Origin: Agrostemma githago
Lineage: Eukaryota; Streptophyta; Magnoliopsida; Caryophyllales; Caryophyllaceae
Reading direction: 5' to 3'
Length of the DNA: 64,000 nucleotides
NCBI GenBank assembly: GCA_958450325.1
Contig: OY288243.1
Span: 67,564,606 to 67,628,605 of the forward strand
Under the pieces are notes generated by a model that was given only the letters and a program-made list of their open reading frames with translations, was not told where the DNA came from and did no database searches. Positions 33,512 to 46,100 of this stretch are shown piece by piece (position 1 is the stretch's first letter; the number at the start of each line of letters is the position of its first letter). A program made the translations under genes and the position numbers.

Positions 33512-35520
33512 TTAATGGGAATTGTTCCCTTTTATTGAAACAATTGATTTTGGTACTTATAGTCATCTTCATGACTCTAATTATACAGCCCATAATGTAC
33601 ATTAGCATTGGTTATAATTTGTTGAAATTATCCTTCACAGGGACAAAATCCATATCTTTAATTTTGAGAACAGTTCTCAAGATACCAATCGACGAGGTTG
33701 AACAATTCAAACTCATCTTTAATAAATGTGATAATGGTGACTAAATAACAACTACAATTATATGCAAAACAAAACGATAATTAATATTAATAATCTTAAA
33801 CAATTTTAAGATAAAATCATGAAAACTACCCTCAAGTTCGCATAATATTCCAAGATCCTAAACCTTAGCTCAAGTGAACTTGGGCTCACTGCTCAAGCTC
33901 CAAAAGTAAAGGTAGAGAACAACATCGTCAATTACATCAATATGTAATTCTTGGTTCGTCGGAATTAGTCATCATATGACACCAACTATTTGCCTCAAAG
34001 CCCAAGTCCGACTTGATAGCAATGTTAAGCAAACCAGACTGAACCTGTGGGTAACCGCTATCCACCTACTCAGTCCACACACATCGGCAAAGCACCACTT
34101 AGACAGTCATTTCAACCAATGATATGAAATTGTTGTAGTGGTCAATTCTGGAAAGACAATACTTAATATTTGTGCGAGGGATTAAATGCATATGGGTTCT
34201 AACCATGCCACTAGGTCAACTTACAAGGTGACCTATCAGTTCTAAGCACACAAGTCACAAATAACAAAATTCATGCATCGTATGACATAATAATTCAATT
34301 GTTAATAGTGATTTGTGCATAAAACAAGTTAAAAGATCCCATATTTTGATTCATAATCATATTACAATTCATAATTGCTATTTGGTTTGACCAATTTCAC
34401 CAATATCTTTCATTTTTCCAACTACGAGGAACAATTTCCCACCCGGAAAAATTGAACGGATATACAAAACTCGATTCACAATCGATCTGCAACTTATAAT
34501 TGTCATATAGATGAACAATTCATCAAAATCAAATATGAATCGAGAAACTCTTTTTCCAATCTATTTATGATAATACGATAATTAAAATGCATAAAATTAT
34601 TTAGGCGATTTAGAAAACTAATTTTTGATTGATTCGGAAAAATAAAAGTATAATCCATGTTTGATTCATAATCAACACACAAACGCAAGAAAACGACTTT
34701 TCTTAAAAGCGTCACCCGACTTGACACCATGTCGTCCGAGTAAATATTGTGTCGTCTTTGTCAAACTTATGCCTCCTGGTCATTCCGTTCCAACCGAGAC
34801 ACACTCGTACTCATCGATTCACACTCATTCCCACCGAGTCATACTCGTGCCAACCGGGTTGGCCTTGTTTCGTTCCGTCACCACCATAATTAAAATGGGT
34901 CTTGTCCTAATCTTATTAGAACTCATCGTTAACATTAAATTCTAGTAAATTAACGTCCCCAATTTCAATCGAATCTTGACCTAATCTAATTAGTCTCATC
35001 GTCAACAAAGAAATTGAAGATTATAGTGGATCAATTTATGGGAAATTAAATTAAAACATAATCGATATTAGATCTTAAATTAATTTAATAATCAATTTCA
35101 GAATTTAACAATTTAAACTCCCAAATTAAAACAAACCCTAAAACGACAATTTCATAAGCCACCGGCATACGAAGTGATACAAAATAAAATAGCTTCGTAA
35201 AAACAATTCATAGAGGAGAGCAAAAATTATTCATGATACTTCACAATTCTCATTCATCAAGTAATCATTGTACCACATGCATGCCAACATAACTCATATG
35301 AAACAAACGGAAACTCCTTTCTAATTAGAATACATATTGAGGAAGATAGTACTCCAATAGCCGGTTAACTCAAAGTTAACAAAAATTGCAGTTAACGAGA
35401 ATACTATATACTTGCATGGCCGCAGAAAAGAAATAATCAAATTAATACGCGAGTGAAATCTCTCATAACAAATTATGAGACATAGATTCACGTCAATATG
35501 ATTAATACTACGTAATAGTT
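33512..35520. other. copia-1 gag/leader side, degenerate
   Basis: Low-complexity AT-rich sequence leading to the PBS. No ORF with a recognisable domain on either strand. Confidence 0.5.
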
Positions 35521-35532
35521 TCTCTGATACCA
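35521..35532 (-). other. copia-1 primer-binding site (initiator tRNA-Met type)
   Basis: Minus strand TGGTATCAGAGA, one base after the LTR end CCCTACA. Complementarity to the 3' end of initiator tRNA-Met is the norm for Ty1/copia elements. Confidence 0.9.
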
Positions 35533-35533
35533 C

Positions 35534-36493
35534 TGTAGGGTTACAACAATTAAACTCAAGGACCTGTTACAAGTATTAACCGAAAAGATCGAAAAGACAA
35601 AAGAAGAGGGATAACTATTATACCTTATTTGCAGTGGAACAACGTATTAATAGGAAGTATAATAAATCCAGAAATATATATAATCTCCACGGACAGAATA
35701 AATAATAATCTCCACGGACAGAATAAATAATAATCTCCACGTACAGAATAAATAATTCCCACGGACAGAATAAAGCACCCCAAACGTGATTCCTCATTTG
35801 GTATCCACACGGGTACGGAACTGCGATGTATATGCTAGTATAAGGGTTTGTGAGACTGTCTCACAACTTTTCTCTAGATCTCTCGTATAACTCTTAATAA
35901 GAAGAATATATATTATGAGTCAATACTCACAATATAATATATATTGGTTCATCATATGAACCTCCTTATAGGAGATGAGAAGGTAGAATTAGGTTATTTC
36001 AACTCTAATTACCCTAATTAGATTATTAGTATAACTCTAGTTACCATAACCCGACAACGTAGCTGGGTCCGTATTACTACTGACCCGATATATTTAATAT
36101 ATCGATATATATTAATAATATCTCGTACACATTGTGTGTGACCCAATGAGCTCATTTAAGACTACCAGACACGTAACCTATTTACATGTCAACTCGACAT
36201 CGACCTCTAGTAAGGCATATCGGATGCATAGACTTAAGCAGGTTTATCCTTTTAGGACAGTGGACATAACTCTTTCAGTTTCAAGACTTCGCATGAACCT
36301 TTTACGCACCTTCTGTAAGTCTCGTCGTAACTAAGGACAGAGGAGATTTCCGACAATGGTTAGCCCGAGTGGCTGGTAATAACTTCGCTTCTCTTAAACG
36401 GTAAGTGTAAATAACATGATGAATTTATATATTTATTTCTCATAAAAATAAATAAATATTATTTCCAATCCAAGTATAAAATAAATAGCTTGC
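35534..36493 (-). repeat. copia-1 5' LTR (right boundary uncertain)
   Basis: Plus-strand reading begins TGTAGGGTTACAAC right beside the PBS. About 960 bp up to the E3 insertion; its far end was not fixed and may lie shortly before 36493 or beyond E3. It contains a four-fold 25-bp repeat (35681-35770) around ATCTCCACGGACAGAATAA. Confidence 0.65.
35681..35770. repeat. 25-bp minisatellite in copia-1 LTR
   Basis: CTCCACGGACAGAATAAATAA at 35685, 35710 and 35735, plus a degenerate fourth copy near 35757. Confidence 0.85.
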
Positions 36494-36892
36494 TGTAGAC
36501 ACCCGCATTTTGACTGCCAGGTGTCTATGGTAGTCTCCGACAAACACCCGATGATGATCGGACGCAAACGTGACTTGGTATAATCGGACTTGGGCTCGGA
36601 ATCAATAATGTCCGACATGGACTTTTAGCGGAGTAATAATCTCACAAAACAGACCTCAAATCCAGGCCCAGTGGGTCGTTCCGAGCAAAATAAGACTAAT
36701 TTGGGCCAAAACCGACACCAAAAATAAATCCCGTCTTTTAGCGACCGGGTCAAAACCCGGTCAAGGACGAACCCGTCACACAAACCAGCCAAGTTCAGCT
36801 TCTAGAAAATTGCGCCCAAATCAGAAATTCAAAATGCAAAATCAAGTCAAAAGTCAACCCTTCCTAAACTAACCCTAATCACACCCCTACTC

Positions 36893-36900
36893 TATAAATA
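36893..36900 (+). promoter_or_regulatory. E3 LTR TATA box
   Basis: TATAAATA in CTACTCTATAAATACCCC, about 400 bp into the LTR, identical in the 3' LTR at 49797-49804. Confidence 0.75.
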
Positions 36901-37730
36901 CCCCACTAATCACCATCATTTGGGGGACTTTTTTCAGCATAAAAAAACCTTAAAAAAGCTGAAACAAAAGCCTTAAAAAATCTAAACATCCTACTCTACA
37001 AACCCTAAGCAAAACACTACCAAAAACCGAGCCATTTTGCTTTCAAAACAAACCGGCACACACACACACAAAACCGGCACACATACACACCATAACTCAC
37101 ATTCATCCTCGATACTCCGGCGTTCCGTCGCTATTCACGAGTCTATTTCCGAGGCCTATACCAAGCATGTATGTTGAGGGTGTCCTAAACCCCATCTCGA
37201 TCCTTTTTACTTTGTTTCTATTTACGTTTTTATGTAATTTATATTATAATTATACTAGTATCGTAATACTAACACTAACACAACGCTAACATTTTTATTT
37301 CTCGCATACTAACTTTATTTTTCTCGTTATTAACACTATAATACCGTGTATATATATACTAATACCAAAACTCGGTTTCAAATCCGTTTGACTACGACGA
37401 TCGCCTAAAGTCCGTCTAATCCCTTTACGAGTAATGACGGAGATGGAGCCCTTTCGAGGAGCCCCGCCCCAATATTCTCAAGGGCGTGACGTGATTGCAA
37501 TCGGTTGTAGTTGAACGCATTCGATCCCATTTCAATTAGTACGAAACCCGTTGACACGAAAATCGACATCACATAATCCGAAAGGGTTAGTTTTGATGTC
37601 GGGACGTAGAGGGATGCAATTTCGTCGCTAATTCAAAATTCTTAATCTATAAAAAACGTAAGTCGAGTAAATAAAACCGTATTGGCACGTGACTATAAAA
37701 ATTGTCGAGTTTTCGACAAATAAAATAGTG

Positions 37731-37900
37731 CCCGACCAGACCCGCACGCGAGTCGCGCGACCAGCCATGCGACTCGCGGGCAGGCCTGTTTGGCCGAGCC
37801 TACTTTTTCCCGATTTCCAATAAAAAAGGCACCCGATCAGACCCGCACGCGAGTCGCGCGATCAGCCATGCGACTCGCGGGCAGGCCTGTTTGGCCGAAC
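37731..37900. repeat. E3 LTR palindromic cassette, two 101-bp units
   Basis: Units start at 37731 (CCCGACCAGACCC) and 37832 (CCCGATCAGACCC). Each contains CGCGAGTCGCGCGA then GCGACTCGCGGGC, an inverted repeat, and a shared GGCAGGCCTGTTTGGCCGA. Present also in the 3' LTR (50637-50807). In the presumed transcript it lies about 800 nt downstream of the start site. Confidence 0.9.
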
Positions 37901-39041
37901 TCACTTTTTCTTTTTCTTCCGACTTTCTACCCCACTCGGTCCTCACATTAACATGCGACCTTCGCGACATACGACCATATTTTAAAAACTAGTCTTTTCT
38001 TTACGACTTTTTTTTTAGTCAACGCGTGTAAAGACTATCACGTGAATCCATTTTTCTAAAACTCATGCACATCACGACACTTAAAACGACTTTGATCGAC
38101 GGTCTCACACTATTAATCTTTGTGTCGACGACTCTTTAGTCGTATCCGACACATAATTAGTTTAGACTTCATTTCTCGAGGTGATAAGTCGGGACAAGAC
38201 ATCGAGGTTCGGGATCGGGTTAGAATCACGCCTAGGTCTCGAACCTCCGTCCTTTGATTAATATGCAATATAATGCGTAATTAATTAAGGTTGGCCCGTC
38301 TAGCTAATTCACGATCTAGTGAGTATTTATTATATACGGGTCTTTGTCGAGTCGTGTATTTATCGCTCTTCTTATTTAATTCAATTATTCTATTTTATTG
38401 CTCGTTGTATTGTGAATTCCGGGTTGTATTCCGCCCGTGTAATTTGTAATTTATTTACGAGTTTTCTATTCTTGATGTTTGCCATTTATCGCTTTAAATG
38501 AACATCACATGCTAAATCACTTTGACGTGAATCAAGATGCATTAAATGACGTAGTTAATCAACAACTCGCATGCTTAGCCCAAAAACGCTGTTTGCATAT
38601 CATTTTATCATTTTACTAACGCGCGTACACGAACACGAACGATGTCTTAGTAGAGGCCGCCATGTGCGGGCGGGGTTGGGTGTCCTTAGTGGGCTTCCCA
38701 ACACGTACCCTCACCCCTTACTCAGAACCTTTGGTTTTCGGATGTCCGAAACCCTTGGCGCACGAGAGTCATTCTATATACGAAAGCCGGTTTAGACGGT
38801 ATCGATATTGCAATGCAAAGGGACGAGCCCAATGAACTCTGAAATCGAAGTGGGCTTACTTTGTGTATAGCCCATGACGACATAGAGTGGGCTCGTATGG
38901 TTCCGAATAACCACAAAATTCGGTGGCGACTCCATTTTGACTTAAATTTCGAACCCGAGAACAATCTCACCACGAGATTCATTCGCCTACCCAAACCCGC
39001 GCGTGGCCGCGTCGGGGTGGACCTACGTCATGTCCACAATT

Positions 39042-39059
39042 TGGCGACTCCGCTGGGGA
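39042..39059 (+). other. E3 primer-binding site
   Basis: TGGCGACTCCGCTGGGGA, 3 nt (ATT) after the LTR. A plausible tRNA-complementary site; the tRNA was not identified. Confidence 0.82.
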
Positions 39060-40137
39060 TACCTGATGTACCACATGTCATCGGGGTTCCTAGGGTGAGA
39101 CTCGAAGAGAAATCGTTCGAATATTAATGTACGCGCATTAGTTTAATGATTCATGCATAACCCAAATTTTGCCCGGGCCGGTTACTTGTGACCGACGTCC
39201 CACTATACCACGGTGCATTTCTACATGGGTGCGCTAAAGACATCGATGGTGGAACTCGTCTCGGTTTCGCGGCATGTCCTAAGACCAACTCGGTTTAGGG
39301 AGTCCGTCCTTCACACGAGAAAGCCATCGTCGTTGGTATAGACCCTATTTTGACCGACCGAGACTTAACGTAATGCATACATAAGCGTCGTTATAATGTT
39401 TGCTTGACTACGTGCTACTTGGTTTCCGTGTCATTATTTTCAAAAAACGTCATTTCAAAAAATGCATCTTTCCAAAAATACCAAATTTTGAAAAACCCGA
39501 AATACTGTCCGTCTCAGAACCCGTCTTTTCAAAATATCCAATTTCAAAAACTCGGAATGCCGCCGAAATTTAGGATCAACGATTTGACTCAAAATATCCT
39601 TTTCTTTAGTCGGCATGCCGTCCGTTTTAACTCTCGAATTTCCGAAAACACCCTGATTTTCTGAATTCTTCAAAATTCTAATCTCGGTTTTCGAAACTCT
39701 TTTTTCAATTTTCGAACTCTCGGAAATTCACCCATCTCATATTCAAATTTCAAACATCCAACCTCCCTAGTGAACCTTCCTTATTATAGGACCTACCGTC
39801 TAACCGTGTGTCGGGTCTTTGCATAGTTTGTCAAAGGTTTATAGAGTCGAAACTCCGTCGATCTTACATCACGAGTTTCCCCCCTTTCCCGAGTCCGCCT
39901 TATCTGTCAAGGCACGACCAACCCGCGTAGGGCATACCCCTACAAAGGAAAGTCCGTCCATACACTCGAGTCAAAAGTCTGGGGAAAAAGTCTCACGTGG
40001 ACCTTCCTTCGAACGGGATTAGGCCCACAAAGCCAAAATCCTAAGGAAGTTATACCACTCATCGAGTCATCCGTCTAGATGTCTTTCTCGAGTCTCTAGT
40101 CTTCTTTCCTAGTGTCGCTCGGGATGTACTTCTTCTT
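39060..40137. other. E3 leader between PBS and gag
   Basis: About 1.1 kb without a conserved ORF. It contains a stretch rich in TTTTCAAAA-like words (39430-39740). It would be the packaging leader of the genomic RNA. No ORF1 of the Ogre type is seen. Confidence 0.6.
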
Positions 40138-43100
40138 ATGATTCCAAGATCTGGGTTTGGTTACAGATTACACGGTGTTCTTACAGACAGGCCACCGGCA
40201 ACCAGACACGCCCGCAAGATGGCTACTTTGAACAGTCTGCAAACCTCTTTGGACGCCATGGTCGCGAAGCAAACCGACATCGAAGCCCAACTGACTGAAA
40301 TGAGGGCTGGCCAAGTGGCCATCGTTGCTCGCCTAGCCACAGTGGAGCAAAGGACTCCTAATGTCGAGACCACTGGGCCTCTAGCTGAACTGGTCAGCGC
40401 AGTGCGCCGACTAGAAGAACAAGTCCATTTGACTGGGAGTAACAATATCCACCGGGAGAATAGCCGAGAGTACTCCACGCTGAGTGACAAATTACCCGCA
40501 AACCTGAACCTTACAGGCTTGCCCATGTTTGAGGGAACTGAAGACCCGTTACTACATGTACGGGCCTTCAAGGAATTCATGGCCATCAAGGGAGTGGATT
40601 CATCGATGTTCAAGAACCTCTTTGCTGCATCTCTCGAGAAACACCCGCGGGCCTGGTACTACAGGCTAGACCCGAAGAAGTTCCCTACCTGGGACGATGT
40701 GGCCACCGAGTTCGCTCGGAACTATGCTGACAACACCGAGATCCAAACCACAATGCGATCTCTGGAGGTTATGGCCCAAGAGCCGAAGGAAGGTTTTACT
40801 AAATACCTTCAACGTTGGAGGGCCGAGAGTGTGAAATTGGTTGATAAGCCCAATGAGAAGACTCTGGTGGAGGCTTTCGTCAAGAACCTCCTCCCTTCCT
40901 ACCGGGTTCACCTCCGATATGCTGTCATACCCAATTTCACCACCCTTACTGAAATGGGCATGAGGATCGAAGACGATCTGAGACTGGAGGGCCTCACTAA
41001 GGCCGCTAGCAAAGGGTACCAAGGGGCTTCTTCCTCTACCACTAAGCCCCAGGCTGCAACTCGCAGCATTTTTGACGCGGTTAATCTACTAGATGCCCCG
41101 TCCAAAAAGAACACCCCACCTCGGGTTTTCACTGATATAGGTACCACCTATACCTATGCCTTACAAAGGCTGTCCTCTAAAGGCCTAATCCAACCGATAG
41201 GCCCAACTCCTGAAGTTCCGGTCGAGCGACGCTCCAAGAACTACAATGCTCAGGCCTATTGCCAATATCATCGAGGCAATGGGCATGATACCGAAAAGTG
41301 TTGGAAGCTGAAACACTTGATTCAAGACTTGATCGAGAGCGGTAAAACCCCGCTACCCGGAGATAAGCCAAGCAACAAGGAGAATCCTTTCAGTTCCCAT
41401 GCCATCTTTGCCGGGGAGGTGATTGATTGCTCTCACCTTATCTCCCCATTTATCCCGCAAGTAAACGGGATCTGGTTTGACGATGAGGATGATGTCTACC
41501 TCGCTAAGGGGGAAACCGTTCCCATCACCCCTGAACAGGTTCGCGAGGTCAAGACTCGAGTCTTAGCCAGCAACAACCTTGGTCGTCCCTATTTAGCCAC
41601 AAGCACTAGGGACATCCCCATCCCGACAACCATCACCGATCCACTCGGGATGGAAGTCGCCCCTGAAGAGCCGACCGCTGAAACGGCCATTATGAAGCAA
41701 CTGAAGAGAACCCGAGTTGACCTCACTATATGGCAACTCCTCGTTAGCTCTCAAGAACATCGAGAAGCACTTACAAAGGCTCTCGATCAAGTCAAGATCG
41801 ACTCTTTGGCTACCCCTGCTGAAATGGTAGCCACGGTCCTACCCCACCTAAAGGGTAAGGCCAAAGAAGGAGGCCCAATGATCACTTTTTCTGAGGCCGA
41901 CTTGCCACCGTTCGGGGCCTCCCACAACCTGGCCCTCTACATCACGGTGATTTGCCGAGAAAAATACCTCCCGATGACCCTAGTTGACGACGGGTCAGCT
42001 GTGAACGTCCTTCCCTTAAGGACCGCCAAAGCCCTCGGAATCACCGAGGCAGACTATATCCCGACTGCTCAAACCATCCAAGCTTTTGATGGGAGCCCGA
42101 AGTCGGTAGCTGGGGCCATAAAACTGACCATCATAACGGGCCCGATAGAAAAGGAGCTTAGATCCCAGGTGATTGATGTCACCTCATCATTCAACTTGCT
42201 CCTAGGAAGGCCGTGGATCCACGCGGTGAAAGCTGTGTCCTCCACTCTCCACCGAAAGATCAAGATGCCTCTACTCGACAATGTTGTCACTTTGGAGGCG
42301 ACCCCAATGACCGTGGCTAGCTGTAATGCCACGGGCCGCACGGACCTCTGGGGGTTCGACTTTGTGGGGATGATCGAGGAAGAGTACCTTTTTAGACCTT
42401 ACTTCACCACAAGCATTGACACAATGCTACAAAACCTAGGGTACCTTCCGGGGGCTACCTCTCGACCCGACCTTCCAGCTGGGAAGATCATTGAGGTTCT
42501 TAAGGACGAAGACTCTCACTTCGGCCTTGGCTATGCCATCACTCCGGACAACGTTGACCGAGCAGGAATCGAAAAGGCCTGCAACATCATGAAGGGTATC
42601 TACTTGAGCCCTTACAGCCCACGGTTGTCTGACTACTTTGTCACACCCGTATTCGGGGCTGTCCAGGTTGGGCTATACCAACCCAATGCTACGCACCTCG
42701 GGACCCACTTGGCCCGGGATTGCAACTACATCCCGGATGATGTGTTCGCCCTCATCCAGTCTGATGAAGCCAATAATGCTGAGCCCGCGCTGGGGCTGCT
42801 CTTCGGGGAAGACACCATAGCCCCGACCCCAAAAGAAGACCTGGTCAACCTGATTCTCCGCAGCAACAGGTTTGACCCGACCAAGCTGATCTCGGATGTT
42901 GGTTCCGAGACGGGAAAAAGGGCCTGGAGGAAGACTGTCAAGTGGACTGACAGTCAGGGGAAGATCTACAAGCTGGTCACCGGAGAGGGAGACATGCCTG
43001 AGTCTGAGTCCGAGTCTGAGTCGGAGTCTGAGTCAGAGTCTGAGGTCGAGTCTAGGGAAGTCGGTGCTAGAGTCACTCCTGTAACCCCTCTCCCTTCTAT

Positions 43101-46100
43101 CATTCCTGCTGCTGGCACTTCGGGGTCTGTCCCGAGTGCCTTACCAATTCCGCCACTGACCAATGATCAGATGGCTGCTCTCTTTGAGCTGTTTTCCAAA
43201 TTTTCAATCAATAATAACAACCGTTCTGCTTACGACTTGTCTCTTTTAAATTCTGCTTTCAAAAATGCCTTATGCTATGACATTGAGAAATCCGACGAAC
43301 AGGTACCCTTACCTCCACATCTGATCGAGCAACTAGAGCAAAGGGAATCCCGGAATCCGGTAATCGAAGAGACCGAGTCCATAAACATGGGAACAACCTT
43401 AGAGCCTCAGATACTTAAGATAGGGTTATCCTTAGATCCCGAGGAGAAACAACAATTCATAAACCTCCTCCAAATATTCAAAGATGTCTTCGCATGGTCC
43501 TACAAGGACATGCCGGGGATAGACCGGGAAATAGCTGAGCACCACATACCTATCAAAGACGGGTGCAAACCGGTCAAGCAGAAGCTTCGTCGAATGAGGC
43601 CCGAATGGTCTCTTAAGGTGAAAGAAGAAGTCGACAAACAGTTCAAAGCCGGCTTCATACAAGTGTCCGAGTACCCGGACTGGGTGGCAAACATCGTACC
43701 GGTTCCTAAAAAGGACGGTAAGGTGCGGGTATGCGTAGATTTTCGGGATCGTAACAAAGCAAGCCCGAAGGATGATTTTCCGTTACCACACATCGATATA
43801 CTGGTGGATAACACGGCCGATCATGCCCTTCTATCATTCATGGACGGGTATGCCGGATATAATCAAATCAAGATGGCGGAAGAAGATATGAGTAAGACTA
43901 CCTTCACTACACCTTGGGGGACTTACTGCTATACCGTCATGCCATTCGGTCTTATTAATGTCGGGGCCACATACCAAAGGACCGCTACCACTTTATTACA
44001 CGACATGATGCATAAAGAGGTAGAAGTTTATGTGGACGACATGATCGTCAAATCCAAAGAACGGGACGGTCACATCACCGCCCTAAGAAAATTCTTCACC
44101 CGATTGCGCAAATACAATATGAGGCTAAACCCTCAAAAGTGCAGTTTCGGGGTAACGTCAGGCAAATTACTGGGTCATATCGTTAGCCAACGAGGTATCG
44201 AGGTCGACCCAGCTAAAATCAAAGCCATTACCGAGATGCAAGCTCCTAAAACCGAAAAAGAAATAAGGGGATTTCTCGGGAAAGTCCAGTACATTAGTCG
44301 ATTCATTTCCAAACTAACCATGGTATGTGAACCAATTTTCAAGAAACTGAAAATAGGGGAACGAATACTATGGGACGATAAGTGCCAAGCTGCTTTCGAC
44401 AAAATCAAGGAAATTCTGTCTGCTCCGCCGGTCTTAATGCCACCTCAGCCCGGTTTGCCTCTGTCGTTATACCTAACAACGACCGAGACGGCCATGGGGG
44501 CTATGCTGGCCCAGACGGTTAACTCCGAAGAAAGAGCCATCTATTACATCAGCAAGAAGTTTTTAGAGTATGAGTGCAAATATACCATGCTCGAAAAGAC
44601 GTGTTTGGCTTTAGTCTGGGCCACCAAGAAGCTCCGGCACTATATGCTTAGCTACGAGGTCCATGTCCTATCCAAGATGGACCCCATCAAATATCTCTTC
44701 GAAAAACCAATCCTCAATGGCCGAATTTCTAGATGGACTCTAATGTTGGCAGAGTTCGACCTAAAATTTGTGCCATTAAAGGCCATTAAGGGGCGAGTGG
44801 TAGCTGAATTCCTCGCTGACAGCCCGGTAACCGAAGAAGGACACACCGACACCTGGTCCTTCCCAGACGAAAATATTTTCCATACCGATACCGAAACGTG
44901 GGATTTATACTTCAATGGAGCATCTAATTTTCGAGGGTTTGGAGTCGGGATACTCCTAATCTCACCGAGAGGGGAGCATACTCCCGTCTCCATCAAACTG
45001 GACTTCGATGTTACCAATAATGCAGCAGAATACGAAGCGTGCATTTACGGGCTACAAGCCGCCGCCAATCTGGGGATCACAAATCTCCGGGTATACGGTG
45101 ACTCATCCTTGGTCATTAACCAAGCACTGCAAAAATGGAAAACTCGGAATGCTAATCTCGTGGCCTACCAGGCACGAGTAAGGGATCTCGAGAAACAATT
45201 CCAGAAGGTAGAGTACATATACCTACCCCGGGAAGAGAATCAGTTTGCGGATGCACTTTCGAAATTGGCATCTCTGTTAAATATTCCCGACCACGTGACC
45301 AGTATGCCGATTTGCGTCGAAAGACGGTCCAAGCCGGCATATGTTCACGATATTGAAGACATTGAGATAACTGATCCCGAACCATGGTACCAGGCTGTGT
45401 TAAAGTACCTGACAAACGGAGAGTATCCTCCCGGGACGGAAGGTCGAGCCAAGAAAGCCTTACGAAGGCTAGCCACCCAGTTCATCCGTACTGACGACGG
45501 ACAACTGTACAAAAAGACGGCACAAGGGGCTCTTCTCCTTTGTGTTGATAAATATAAGGCTGAGAAGGTCATGGCCGAAGTACATGATGGTGAAAACGGT
45601 CCACATATGAATGCTCACATGTTGGTCCGAAAAATCATGAGGCTCGGTTATTATTGGAATACAATGGAGGCCGACTGCCAGTTATATGTCAAACATTGTC
45701 ATAATTGTCAAATCTTCGGCAATGTGCAACATATGCCGTCATCTTTGCTCTATACCATGACGTCGCCCTGGCCGTTCTCAACATGGGGTATCGACATAAT
45801 CGGGAAAATAAATCCCTCTGGTACTGGTGGGCACTGCTTTATTTTAGTAGCTATCGACTATTTCACCAAATGGGTCGAAGCTGAGTCATATCGCATTCTC
45901 AATGCTAAGCATGTCGCCAAATTCATCCAGAACAAGATAATATGTCGGTATGGAATCCCGCATGAATTTATCAGTGATCACGGGACTCATTTTCAAGCTG
46001 AGACCGCAGCCTTGCTGACTAAATATAAAATTCAAAGGCACACGTCCTCTCCTTACCGTCCCCAAACGAATGGAGCGGTGGAGGCAGCCAATAAAACAAT

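Larger units (their letters stand above)
24625..36493 (-). mobile_element. copia-1: decayed Ty1/copia element (minus strand), interrupted
   Basis: Internal sequence lies at 24625-28433 and 33507-35520, with PBS at 35521-35532 and 5' LTR from 35534. Coding is saturated with stops, but short pieces are diagnostic: an integrase C-terminal block FYKPSKEQNCFVAWSG (about 26735-26810), TPYEIW (about 26930-26947) and a YLDD-like RT core (about 25085-25110). These come in the order expected for a minus-strand element (RT left, integrase right). The left LTR was not identified; remnant A abuts at 24625. Region 33512-35520 is the gag and leader side and has no readable domain. Confidence 0.7.
36494..39038 (+). 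repeat. E3 5' LTR (2545 bp)
   Basis: TGTAGACACCC...GTCATGTCCACA. The TATA box is at 36893-36900, leaving an R/U5 part of about 2.1 kb. A duplicated palindromic cassette lies at 37731-37900. The small ORFs inside are repeated in the 3' LTR and carry no domain. Confidence 0.96.

Noticed and set aside
36355..36410. tRNA-like text TTAGCCCGAGTGGCTGG
   Set aside because: No acceptor stem or matching anticodon and T arms could be paired; it lies inside a copia LTR.
38319..38994. Small ORFs in the E3 LTRs (also 51225-51900)
   Set aside because: Identical in both LTRs simply because the LTRs are identical; no domain, and remnant A does not keep them open.
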